Source of the DNA: Streptomyces lasiicapitis
Lineage (GTDB): Bacteria > Actinomycetota > Actinomycetes > Streptomycetales > Streptomycetaceae
Reading direction: 5' to 3'
Length of the DNA stretch: 64,000 bases
Assembly (NCBI RefSeq): GCF_014646335.1
Contig: NZ_BMNG01000002.1
Coordinates: 186,001 to 250,000 of the forward strand
Shown: one piece after another, positions 43,677 through 52,516 of the stretch
Layout of the letters: every line of letters starts with the position of its first letter
How positions within the stretch are numbered: position 1 is the first letter of the stretch
Translations under genes and position numbers: made by a program
Notes under the pieces: generated by a model
Told to the model about the DNA's origin: nothing
The model's input: only the letters and a program-made list of their open reading frames with translations
The model's database searches: none

Positions 43677-44822
43677 GTGAAGATCGACCGCGTGGAGACC
43701 TTCCTCGTCCCGCCGCGCTGGCTGTTCTGCCGCGTGCAGACCGACGAGGGCGTCGTCGGCTGGGGCGAGCCCGTCGTCGAGGGCCGCGCCGAAGTGGTGC
43801 GCGCCGCCGTCGACGTACTCGCCGAATACCTCATCGGGCAGGACCCGCTGCGCATCCAGGACCACTGGCAGGTGCTCACCAAGGGCGGCTTCTACCGCGG
43901 CGGCCCCGTCCTCTCCAGCGCCGTCGCGGGCCTCGACCAGGCCCTGTGGGACATCGCGGGAAAGACGTACGGCGTACCCGTGCACGCGCTGCTCGGCGGG
44001 CCCGTGCGGGACCGGGCGCGGGTGTACGCCTGGGTCGGCGGCGACGAACCCGCGGTCCTCGCCGAGCACATCGCCGCGCAGGTCGAGGCGGGCTTCACGG
44101 CGGTGAAAATGAACGCGGCCGGGGTCACGTCGCCGATCACCACGCCCGCCGAGACCGCCGCCGTCGTCGACCGCGTCGCCGTCGCCCGCGAGGCCCTCGG
44201 GCCCGACCGGGACGTGGCCGTCGACTTCCACGGCCGCTTCACGCCCGCGAGCGCCCGCCGCGTCCTCGCCGAACTCGCCCCGCTGCACCCGCTGTTCGCC
44301 GAGGAGCCGCTCCTTCCCGACCTGGCCCACCTGCTGCCCGCCCTGGTCGCGGCGAGCCCCGTCCCCGTCGCCACCGGTGAACGCCTCTACAGCCGCGCCG
44401 AGTTCCTGCCCGCCCTCACCGCGGGCGTCGCCGTCGCCCAGCCCGACCTGTCGCACGCGGGCGGCATCACCGAGGTGCTGCGCATCGCCGCCCTCGCGGA
44501 GACGTACGGCGCGCTGCTCGCCCCGCACTGCCCGCTCGGCCCGATCGCGCTCGCCGCGAGCCTCCAAGTCGCCTGGGTCACCCCGAACTTCCTCATCCAG
44601 GAGCAGAGCCGCGGCATCCACTACAACAAGCGCGCGGACCTCCTGTCGTACGTCGTGGACACCGAGCCGTTCCGCTTCACCGACGGGTACGCGCACCGCA
44701 CGGCCCTGCCTGGACTCGGCGTCGAGGTCGACGAGACGGCGGTGCGGGCGGCCGACCGCGACGGGCACGCCTGGCGCAACCCGGTGTGGCGGCAGCCGGA
44801 CGGCACGTTCGCGGAATGGTGA
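43677..44822 (+). CDS. dgoD: Galactonate dehydratase-like enolase-superfamily enzyme
   Basis: A 381-residue mandelate-racemase-type enzyme. It starts MKIDRVETFLVPPRWLF; metal ligands are in DFHGRF (Asp plus the catalytic His), EEPLLP and TGERLYSR, with the second catalytic His in APHCPLGPI. LLSYVVDTEPF and the ending match D-galactonate dehydratases closely. GTG at 43677 follows GAGAGG. It should convert D-galactonate to 2-keto-3-deoxygalactonate, with the SDR upstream possibly supplying or handling the sugar acid. KDGal kinase and aldolase genes are not in the window. Confidence 0.85.
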   Translation: MKIDRVETFLVPPRWLFCRVQTDEGVVGWGEPVVEGRAEVVRAAVDVLAEYLIGQDPLRIQDHWQVLTKGGFYRGGPVLSSAVAGLDQALWDIAGKTYGVPVHALLGGPVRDRARVYAWVGGDEPAVLAEHIAAQVEAGFTAVKMNAAGVTSPITTPAETAAVVDRVAVAREALGPDRDVAVDFHGRFTPASARRVLAELAPLHPLFAEEPLLPDLAHLLPALVAASPVPVATGERLYSRAEFLPALTAGVAVAQPDLSHAGGITEVLRIAALAETYGALLAPHCPLGPIALAASLQVAWVTPNFLIQEQSRGIHYNKRADLLSYVVDTEPFRFTDGYAHRTALPGLGVEVDETAVRAADRDGHAWRNPVWRQPDGTFAEW

Positions 44823-44864
44823 AGACCGCCCGGGAACGGTGAAAGCCGCCTGGAACAAGGTCTG

Positions 44865-44892
44865 TTGACGCGGCGGGGCGCGCACCTACCCT
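44865..44892 (+). promoter_or_regulatory. Promoter of the cytochrome b gene
   Basis: TTGACG (44865-44870), 16 bases, TACCCT (44887-44892) gives a start about 20 bases before the ATG at 44918. The -10 is embedded in the small palindrome CTACCCTGGTAG (44886-44897). Confidence 0.65.
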
Positions 44893-44917
44893 GGTAGCCG
44901 CCCAAGGGGGGAGCCGC

Positions 44918-46558
44918 ATGAGCGAACGCGCCCGCAACACCGGCCCCGGCAAGGGGGAACGCGTCGCGGACTGGGCGGACGGCCGCCTCGGCGTGCACAC
45001 CCTCGCCAAGTCCCAGATGCGCAAGATCTTCCCGGACCACTGGTCGTTCATGTTCGGCGAGATCTGCCTCTACAGCTTCCTCATCCTCATCCTCACCGGC
45101 GTCTGGCTCACCCTGTTCTTCGAGCCGAGCGGCATGGAGGTCGAGTACAACGGCACGTACGAACCGCTCAAGGGCGTCATGATGACGCGTGCCTACGAGT
45201 CGACCGTCGACATCAGCATGGAGGTGCGCGGCGGACTGCTCATCCGGCAGATCCACCACTGGGCGGCCCTCGTGTTCGTCGCCGCGATGCTCGTGCACAT
45301 GATGCGGGTGTTCTTCACCGGCGCGTTCCGCAAGCCGCGCGAGATCAACTGGCTGTTCGGCTGGACCCTGTTGATGCTCGGCCTGATCACCGGCCTCACC
45401 GGCTACTCGCTCCCCGACGACCTGCTGTCCGGCACGGGCATCCGCTTCGCGCAGGGCGCCATCCTGTCGATCCCGGTCGTGGGGACGTACCTCTCCTTCT
45501 TCCTCTTCGGAGGGGAGTTCCCCGGCACCGACATCATCCCGAGACTCTTCGCCGTGCACGTCCTGCTGCTGCCGGGCATCATGCTGGGCCTGGTCGTGGC
45601 CCATCTGATCCTGGTCTTCTACCACAAGCACACCCAGTTCGCGGGGCCCGGCAGGACCGAGAGGAACGTCGTGGGCGCGCCGTTCCTGCCCATCTACATC
45701 GCCAAGGCCGGCGGCTTCTTCTTCCTGGTCTTCGGCGTCCTCGCGATGATGGGCGCGATCGCCACCATCAACCCCGTGTGGGCCCTCGGCCCCTACCGGC
45801 CCGACCTCGTCGGCACCGGCGCCCAACCCGACTGGTACCTCGGCTTCTCCGAGGGCCTGATCCGGGTGATGCCCAGCTGGGAGATCAACGCCTGGGGCCA
45901 CACCCTCCAACTGGGCGTGTTCATCCCCTTCGCGCTGTTCCCGCTCATCATGGCGGCGATCGCCGTCTATCCGTTCATCGAGTCCTGGGTCACCAAGGAC
46001 AGACGCGAGCACCACATCGCCGAACGCCCGCGCAACGCGCCCACCCGCACGGGTCTGGGCGTGGCCTGGCTGGTGCTGTACGGCGTGCTGATGGTCGGCG
46101 GCGGCAACGACCTGTGGGCCACGCACTTCCACCTCTCCATCAACGCCATCACCTGGTTCGTGCGCGTCGCCTTCTTCCTCGCCCCGCCGCTCGCCTTCGT
46201 CGTCACCCGCCGGATCTGCCTGGGCCTGCAGCGAAGCGACCGCGAGAAGGTCCTGCACGGCAGGGAGACCGGCACCATCAAACGCCTCCCGCACGGCGAG
46301 TACGTCGAGGTCCACCAGCCCCTCAGCCAGGCGGAGCGGTACCGGCTCACCGCGCACGAGCAGCAGCGGCCGTACGAAGTGGGGCCCGCTGTCGACGCGA
46401 ACGGCGTGGCCCGCAAGGTGCCCCGCTCCGACCGGCTGCGGGCACGCCTTTCCCGCGCCATGTACGGCCCCGGCACACAGGTGCCGAAGCCGACGGTGGA
46501 GGAGTACCGGCAGGTGCACAGCGGGCACGGCGGGCACGGTGGGGAGGGGGACCACTGA
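44918..46558 (+). CDS. Orphan cytochrome b subunit (QcrB paralogue)
   Basis: A 546-residue actinobacterial QcrB-type cytochrome b. Heme-binding His pairs are in IRQIHHWAALVFVAAMLVHMMRVF and RLFAVHVLLLPGIMLGLVVAHLILVFYHKHTQ; the quinol-site loop reads QPDWYLGFSEGLIR (PDW, as in actinobacteria). About eight or more membrane helices, then a 130-residue hydrophilic tail ending in a HGGHGG stretch. ATG follows GGGGGAG. Normally qcrB sits in a qcrCAB operon; here there is no Rieske or cytochrome c gene nearby, so it is a duplicate that may replace the main subunit under some conditions. Confidence 0.85.
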   Translation: MSERARNTGPGKGERVADWADGRLGVHTLAKSQMRKIFPDHWSFMFGEICLYSFLILILTGVWLTLFFEPSGMEVEYNGTYEPLKGVMMTRAYESTVDISMEVRGGLLIRQIHHWAALVFVAAMLVHMMRVFFTGAFRKPREINWLFGWTLLMLGLITGLTGYSLPDDLLSGTGIRFAQGAILSIPVVGTYLSFFLFGGEFPGTDIIPRLFAVHVLLLPGIMLGLVVAHLILVFYHKHTQFAGPGRTERNVVGAPFLPIYIAKAGGFFFLVFGVLAMMGAIATINPVWALGPYRPDLVGTGAQPDWYLGFSEGLIRVMPSWEINAWGHTLQLGVFIPFALFPLIMAAIAVYPFIESWVTKDRREHHIAERPRNAPTRTGLGVAWLVLYGVLMVGGGNDLWATHFHLSINAITWFVRVAFFLAPPLAFVVTRRICLGLQRSDREKVLHGRETGTIKRLPHGEYVEVHQPLSQAERYRLTAHEQQRPYEVGPAVDANGVARKVPRSDRLRARLSRAMYGPGTQVPKPTVEEYRQVHSGHGGHGGEGDH

Positions 46559-46601
46559 CGGCGGCGCCGTGACTGGGACGGCTGGGGCGGCAGGGCCACG
46601 G

Positions 46602-48614
46602 CTAGGGCTGCGGGACCGGCGGCGGCCCCGCCTGCCGCTGCCCGCGCGCCAGCAGCTCCGCCATCCCCTGGCGCGTCGCGGCCACCACGACCCGGTCCTC
46701 GGGCAGCAGCCTGTGGCCCGGGTCGAGATCCCACACCAGGCCCGGCGCCCGGTCCCGCCCGCGCGCACCGGAGACGGCGGATGTGCCGGACGTGGCGGAT
46801 GAGCCGGACGTGTCCAGGGCCAGCACCCGCCACGCCCCCGGCCGGAACGCCTCCGCGACCGTGCGGCCAGCCCACTGCGGCTGCCCTGCGACGTCGAGCG
46901 CGGCGAAAAGCAGCACCGTCCGCTCCACCGGCAGGGCGCCCAGGATCTCCCGCCCGAGCATCGCCCCGGCGAAGGCGGGCGCGGCCAGCGTCGACACGCT
47001 GCGGCTGCGGGTGAGGGCGCCGGGGTGGGCGGTGCGCAGCGTGCGGTACACGGCGGTGGCGAACGCGTCGTCGAACAGGCGCAGCGACACCCTGAGGCCC
47101 GGCTGCACCGACCGTGCGTACAGAGCCGCTTCGAGGTTGATGGTGTCGGCGCTGGTGAGCGCGAGGAGGGAGTGCGCGCGATGGATCTTCGCGGCTTCGA
47201 GCACGCCCTCCTGCGTCGCGTCGCCGATGATCGTGGGCACCCGCAGCCGCCGTGCGAGGGACACGCCGCGCGCCTCCGGGTCGGCCTCCACGCACACCAC
47301 GGGGATGTCCAGCTCCCGCAGCCGCGCGAGCACCCGCGTACCGATCTTGCCGAGCCCGAGCAGCACGACGTGCCCGGACAGGCCCCGGGGCGCCCGGCGC
47401 AGCGACGAGGCGCTGCGGAACGTACCGAGCGCTTCGAGGACGGCGGCGAAGAGCACCGGCAGGAGCAGCAACCCGACAAGGCCTGACAGGAGTTGGAGGA
47501 CCTTGCGGCCGGTGCTCTCGCCGAGCGCCGGATCGTTGACGGAGAACAGGTCGAGCAGCGTCAGATACGTCGCGTGCAGCGGATGGTCGCCCGTCACCAG
47601 GATCGACGCGACGGCCATGGCGAGCACGGCGCCGACGAGCCCGGCCACCGACCAGCGCAGCCGCCGCGAGAACAGCTCACGGAACGGCATCCTGCGCCCC
47701 GCCCAGCCGGGCGGCAGGGCGGGCCCCGAGTACGAGACGGCCTGGAGGACCAGCGCGCCGCGCCCGGTGGCCGCCGCGACCGCCTCGGCGTCGGGCAGCA
47801 GCCGGGGCCCGGCGTCGCCGCTGCCGTCCGAACCCTCCGCGCCCGCCGGGTCGTTGTCGGTGGCCGAGAGCAGCGCGAGCGTGGCGAGCCCCGGCTGCGG
47901 CGCCCGCCCCGGCCCTGGCGGGGCCTGCTCGACGGCGCGCAGCAGCAGCCCGTCGGCGTGCACGACCTTGCTCGTCCCGGCGACGGCGGTGGCGGCGAGG
48001 GCCGGGGCGACGCTGTCGGCGTCGGACAGGACCGTCACGGTGGCGTCCGACGAGTCGAGGCCCGCGACCACGGCGGCCTGGTCGAGCAGCTGCTCCAGAT
48101 GTTGGCCGAGCTTGCGGTTGTACATGCGGATGACCAGGCGAAGTCGCGGGTTGATGCGCCGGGCGGCCAGCGCGGCACGGATGTTGACCTCGTCGTCGTC
48201 ATGCACGAGCGCCAGCGCGGAGGCCCGCGCGATCCCGGCGTCGGCGAGCGCCTCCTCCGACAGCTCGCCGGCCTCCATCGTCACAAGGGCACGGTCGTCC
48301 GCCGCGCCCGTGCCGCCGTTGCCCGAGGCCCGCGCGACGGCTGCCGTGATGCGCCCGAGCAGCGCCGTCGTCCGGCCGCGCCCGCCACCGGCCGGCTGCG
48401 GAGCGCCGCCTCCCGTGGGCGGTACGACGAGGACGACCTGCTGCCCGTGCACGCCCCGCAGTTCGGCGGCGAGCCGGTGCGCGAGGGTGTCGTCGCCGCA
48501 CACGGCCATGTGCCCGCTCAGCGCGGCGGCGCGCTGCGGCGGCAGCGCGGACGCGGGGGCCGTGGAACCCGCCGGGACCGGGGCGGGCGAGGAGGAGGGC
48601 GGTACGGCGGTCAC
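46602..48614 (-). CDS. Two-RCK (TrkA-N) ion channel-like protein
   Basis: A 670-residue protein resembling bacterial CASTOR/POLLUX-type channels. An N-terminal NAD-binding-like domain (HMAVCGDDTLAHRLAAEL) is followed by two membrane segments (LRWSVAGLVGAVLAMAVASILV and LLSGLVGLLLLPVLFAAVLEAL) and a second TrkA-N domain (HVVLLGLGKIGTRVLARL, VCVEADPEARG). The region between the two helices lacks the TVGYG potassium filter. It converges on the cytochrome b gene with a 43-bp gap. Expected to be a ligand-gated ion channel or regulator in the membrane; ion unknown. Confidence 0.75.
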   Translation of the reverse strand: MTAVPPSSSPAPVPAGSTAPASALPPQRAAALSGHMAVCGDDTLAHRLAAELRGVHGQQVVLVVPPTGGGAPQPAGGGRGRTTALLGRITAAVARASGNGGTGAADDRALVTMEAGELSEEALADAGIARASALALVHDDDEVNIRAALAARRINPRLRLVIRMYNRKLGQHLEQLLDQAAVVAGLDSSDATVTVLSDADSVAPALAATAVAGTSKVVHADGLLLRAVEQAPPGPGRAPQPGLATLALLSATDNDPAGAEGSDGSGDAGPRLLPDAEAVAAATGRGALVLQAVSYSGPALPPGWAGRRMPFRELFSRRLRWSVAGLVGAVLAMAVASILVTGDHPLHATYLTLLDLFSVNDPALGESTGRKVLQLLSGLVGLLLLPVLFAAVLEALGTFRSASSLRRAPRGLSGHVVLLGLGKIGTRVLARLRELDIPVVCVEADPEARGVSLARRLRVPTIIGDATQEGVLEAAKIHRAHSLLALTSADTINLEAALYARSVQPGLRVSLRLFDDAFATAVYRTLRTAHPGALTRSRSVSTLAAPAFAGAMLGREILGALPVERTVLLFAALDVAGQPQWAGRTVAEAFRPGAWRVLALDTSGSSATSGTSAVSGARGRDRAPGLVWDLDPGHRLLPEDRVVVAATRQGMAELLARGQRQAGPPPVPQP

Positions 48615-48712
48615 GGAACTCCTCTGTTTCGTACGGCTGCCCGCCTCCTATTCGTACGGGTGCCCGGGTCATCCTAGGTGTGGGCCCCGGGCCGGCCTGG
48701 AAGACTGCCCGG

Positions 48713-51118
48713 GTGGATTCGGTGGACAACAGCATTTCCGGCGGGAGCTTCCGTGACGTCATCCAGACGGCGCACGTCACGGTGCGGCAGTGCGTGAGCG
48801 GTGAAGTGCGGGCCCCTCGCGTGCCGTTGATGGCTCCGGCCGCGCCCGGCCGGCTCGTGGACCGGCTGCCGGTGCGGGCCGCGCTCGACCGGGCCGCCGA
48901 CGCGCGAGGCGAGCGCGCCCCGGCCAAGGTGGTGGTCGTGACGGGCCCGCCCGGCGTCGGCAAGACCGGGGCCGTCCTGTACTGGTCGTCGCTGCGAGGC
49001 GCGGACTTCCCCGGCGGGGTGCTGTACGCCGACATGAGCCCGCGCGGCGCGCTGCAGCCCGCGGACACCCGCGCCGTCCTGGAGTCGTTCGTCGGCGCGC
49101 TCGGCACCCCGCGCGCCGAGATGCCCGCCGACGAGGCCCCGCTGGCCGCGTACTACCGCCATCTCACGGCGCACGAACCCTGCCTGGTGCTGCTCGACGA
49201 CGTCGTGACGGCCGCTCAGGTCGCCCCGCTGCTCCCAGGGCACCCCCACAGCATGGTCGTCGTCACCAGCCGCCTGCTCCTCGCCGGACTGCGCGGCGCG
49301 CTGCCCTCCTCCGAACCCGAGTACGTACGCCTCGCGGGCCTCGACGACGAGTCCTGCCGCGAACTGTTCCTGCACTCGGCGGGCGTCACCGCGCTCACCC
49401 AACTCACCGAGCACGGACGGGAGTTAGTCCGCACGGTCGTCCCCGCCTTCGCGGGGCTGCCCGCCGCGGTGCGGATCGCCGGGGCGCGTGCGGCCGATCC
49501 GCTGGAGGGCGGCGTCGAGGAGTTCGCCCGCCGCCTCCTCGCCCTGCCCACCGTCCAGGAGGCGCTGACCGTGTCCGACGACCCGCACACGTACTCCCTC
49601 CACCAGGTCTTCGAGGACTCCTACGCGGCACTGGACCCCGCCGCGGCCTCCGTCTTCCGCCAACTCGGCCTCAACCCGACCCCCGAGTTCGCCGACGCCC
49701 TCGTCGACGAACTCGCGGGCGACCCCGACACGGGCGCCCGGGTGCGGCGCACGCTCCTCGGCGGCAACCTCCTCGAACGCCCGGCGCCCGGCCGCTGCCG
49801 CATGAACGGCCTCCTCCACGAGTACGCGGGGACGCTGGCCCGCGCGGACTCGGGTGAGGCCGGGGCGGTGGCGGCGCGCATCACCGACTGGTACCTGCGG
49901 CGGGCGGCCGCCGCCGAGGTCCTGGTGTCGTCCCGCTGGCGCCTCTCGCACGTCTTCCGTGAACCCGCCTACGTGGCGGGTGTGTTCCGTACGGAGACCG
50001 AGGCCCTGGACGCCCTCGAACCGGACCGCGAGAACGCGGCCGCCCTCACGGCCCGCGAGTTCGCCCACGGCCACGACCGCACCGTCTGCACCCTGACGGA
50101 GGCCTTGCGCGGCTTCTTCTTCCGCCGGAAACACCACACGTTGTGGGTGGAGGTGTGCGAGCTGGGGGTGCGGGCGGCTGAGCGGATGGTTGCGGCCGAC
50201 GCGAGGGCGGGGGAGGCGGCCGGGGGTGACGGCGCCTGGGGCGGAGGGGAACCGTACGGCGCCGTGGGGCGGGGTCGTACGGGGGAGGGGCCCGGCTGGG
50301 GGCGTGCGGGCGGGGCGGCGCCGGGGCGGGGGAATTCGGGCAGTGGTGATGCTGGCCGGGGCGGTGCCGGCGGGGTCGATGGTGGTGTCCCCGGCGGCGG
50401 GGGCGCGCCGGACGCCGTGCTCGTTCTCGCCCGCTGCCACTACGAGTTGGCCTTCGCACTCTTCGACCAGGGTGGCGCGGAGAGCGTCGAGCGCGCCCGT
50501 CGGCAGTACGGGCTCGCGCTGCGGCAGGCCCGCGCCGCCGGGCACATCCGCACCGAGTCCACCGCGCTCGAAGGCCTCGGCCAGGTCGCCCTCGAACAGG
50601 GGCAACCACAGGTCGCCCTCGACCACTTCCGGCAGGCCCTGGACGCGCTCGGCGACCTCCCGCATCCGCGCGGCCGGGCGCTCCTCAAGTACCACATGGG
50701 TCGCGCGGCGAGCGCGGCCCACCTGCACGAGGAAGCCGCCGCGAGCCTCCTCGGCGCCCGCCACCGTTTCGCCGCCCTGCCCGAACCCGACCGCTACAAC
50801 GAGGCCCGCGCGCTGACCCGCTACGCCCAGGCCCGCCTGGCCGCCGACCGCGCCGACGAGGCGGTCGCCCCGCTGGACGAGGCGGTCACCCTCTTCCAGG
50901 GTCTCGGCGCCCCCAAGGCGGAGGCCGACACCGGCGCCACCCCGTCGGCCGCCCCCAAGGAGGAGGCCGACGCCCGCCTCACCCGCGGCGACGCGTTCGC
51001 CGCCCTCGGCGACGTACGACGCGCGCGGGAGGACTGGCAGGCGGCGCTCGACACGTACCGGAGGCTGGGGAGCGTGGGGGCGGCGGGGGCGCGGGAGCGG
51101 TTGGGCGGGGAGGGGTGA
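48713..51118 (+). CDS. NB-ARC-type STAND NTPase with TPR-like repeats
   Basis: An 801-residue protein. The N-terminus, VDNSISGGSFRDVIQTAHVTV, resembles the short amyloid-like or RHIM-like signalling motifs found ahead of bacterial STAND proteins. KVVVVTGPPGVGKTGAV is Walker A and PCLVLLDDVVTAAQV Walker B; a winged-helix-like region follows. The C-terminus has TPR-like helices (LALRQARAAGHIRTESTALEGLGQVALEQGQ) after a Gly-rich linker. A TTA codon (49424-49426), in frame, should make translation depend on the bldA tRNA. GTG at 48713 is the likely start. Relatives act as sensor or regulatory switches; the partner is unknown. Confidence 0.75.
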   Translation: MDSVDNSISGGSFRDVIQTAHVTVRQCVSGEVRAPRVPLMAPAAPGRLVDRLPVRAALDRAADARGERAPAKVVVVTGPPGVGKTGAVLYWSSLRGADFPGGVLYADMSPRGALQPADTRAVLESFVGALGTPRAEMPADEAPLAAYYRHLTAHEPCLVLLDDVVTAAQVAPLLPGHPHSMVVVTSRLLLAGLRGALPSSEPEYVRLAGLDDESCRELFLHSAGVTALTQLTEHGRELVRTVVPAFAGLPAAVRIAGARAADPLEGGVEEFARRLLALPTVQEALTVSDDPHTYSLHQVFEDSYAALDPAAASVFRQLGLNPTPEFADALVDELAGDPDTGARVRRTLLGGNLLERPAPGRCRMNGLLHEYAGTLARADSGEAGAVAARITDWYLRRAAAAEVLVSSRWRLSHVFREPAYVAGVFRTETEALDALEPDRENAAALTAREFAHGHDRTVCTLTEALRGFFFRRKHHTLWVEVCELGVRAAERMVAADARAGEAAGGDGAWGGGEPYGAVGRGRTGEGPGWGRAGGAAPGRGNSGSGDAGRGGAGGVDGGVPGGGGAPDAVLVLARCHYELAFALFDQGGAESVERARRQYGLALRQARAAGHIRTESTALEGLGQVALEQGQPQVALDHFRQALDALGDLPHPRGRALLKYHMGRAASAAHLHEEAAASLLGARHRFAALPEPDRYNEARALTRYAQARLAADRADEAVAPLDEAVTLFQGLGAPKAEADTGATPSAAPKEEADARLTRGDAFAALGDVRRAREDWQAALDTYRRLGSVGAAGARERLGGEG

Positions 51119-51165
51119 GCGCGGGCGAGGCGGGGTGACGCGGTGACGGGGGCCCGTGTCCTGGG

Positions 51166-52509
51166 CTACTCGGCGGCGCCACCCGCAGGGCCCTCGCCCG
51201 CCCCGACACACCGCACCCGCAGCAGCCCCGGCACCCCCTCCGCCGTCAGCCGTACCTCCGCATCGCCGTCCCAGCCGTCGCCGTGCCGCAGCAGGCAGGC
51301 GTACACCGCCGAAGCGGTGAGGGACGGAGTGGCCCAGGCGGCCCCGGACTCCCAACTCGCCCGGTACGTTGCGCCGTTGCGGGTGCGGACGAGGCAGCCG
51401 CCGGACGGCTCCGGGGCGGCGGCCAGGGTGCAGCCCGGGTGGCGGGACAGCAGCTCGGCGAGGAGCGCCGCGGGCCGGGCAGGGCCTGCCGCGCGGTGCC
51501 GGGCCGTCACCACGTCCGCCGCGCGCGCCCAACGGGCCTCGGACTCGCCCTCGGTGACGGCGAGGTGGGCGTCGGTGAGGTGGGGGTGGTGGGCGGTGTC
51601 GGCCTGGAGGAGGGCCGGGTAGCGGCGGATGAGGACGTGGGTCGGCCCGGAGACCTGGTCGGGCACCGTCGCTCCGGCCTCGACGAACAGCGGTGCGTCC
51701 ACCGGGGAGTGGCGCGGGCGCGGCAGGTCCAGCGGTACGTCGAGGGGGCGCGGGGCGAGTGGGGCGGCGGGCTCGGCCAGGTCCAGGGTGCGATAGCAGA
51801 GGCGGCGCAGCCGGGACAGGGCCTGGCCGGGGCGGGACGTGATCTGGGCCGCGATCGCGGCGAGGCGGGGGTCGGCGGCCAGGTGGCGTTCGGCGCGCTC
51901 CAGTTGTACGGCGAGCGGGACCGACGCCGAGACGCGGGGCAGCGCCGCACCGAGGCGGGCCATCGGGGAGTCCGCCGCCACGGCCTCCTCGCCGAAGGCG
52001 CCGAGCAGACCGGGCAGCCCGAGCCCCGCCGCGTACAGCGACACCGAGCCGTGGTCGCCGATGAACGCGTCGGCCGCGCACAGGGCCGCCTGCCAGGTGT
52101 CGCCGGCGGGCGGGGGCAGCAGCAGCCCGGCGTCCAGGTGGGGCCGCAGCCAGGACCGGAGCTGCCAACCGCCGTGCGCGTACCAGGCGTTGGGGTGGAC
52201 GGCGGCGAGGACGCGGTACGTGTCGTGGGGGAGTTCGGCGAGCGCGCGGCGTACGAGGTCGCCCGCGGCGCCGAGGAGGGACGCGCGGCTCCAGGTGGTG
52301 CTGAGCAGGAGCAGTCTCTGGTCGGGGCGCAGGCCGAGGGCGGCGCGGTATTCGTCGCGGAAGGGGAGGGAGGCGCGCAGCCGGTCCATGCAGGGGTCAC
52401 CGACGACGTGCGCCACCGGGACGGCTTCGGGGCAGCCGGTGCGGAGGCGCGCGAGCTGTTCCTCGTGGGACAGCACGACGGCGGACGGTATCAACTCGCC
52501 GTCGTACAC
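51166..52509 (-). CDS. C-terminal fragment of the interrupted transferase-like gene
   Basis: 447 residues if a start at 52509 is used, but no ribosome site precedes it and the homologous frame continues upstream (GAFGLTAEWLVYDGE) into the repeat, so independent translation is doubtful. It contains the donor-site-like domain of the transferase (AADAFIGDHGSVSLYAAGLGLP). It is expressed as one protein only when the repeat is in an ON length. Confidence 0.5.
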   Translation of the reverse strand: MYDGELIPSAVVLSHEEQLARLRTGCPEAVPVAHVVGDPCMDRLRASLPFRDEYRAALGLRPDQRLLLLSTTWSRASLLGAAGDLVRRALAELPHDTYRVLAAVHPNAWYAHGGWQLRSWLRPHLDAGLLLPPPAGDTWQAALCAADAFIGDHGSVSLYAAGLGLPGLLGAFGEEAVAADSPMARLGAALPRVSASVPLAVQLERAERHLAADPRLAAIAAQITSRPGQALSRLRRLCYRTLDLAEPAAPLAPRPLDVPLDLPRPRHSPVDAPLFVEAGATVPDQVSGPTHVLIRRYPALLQADTAHHPHLTDAHLAVTEGESEARWARAADVVTARHRAAGPARPAALLAELLSRHPGCTLAAAPEPSGGCLVRTRNGATYRASWESGAAWATPSLTASAVYACLLRHGDGWDGDAEVRLTAEGVPGLLRVRCVGAGEGPAGGAAE

Positions 52510-52516
52510 AAGCCAC

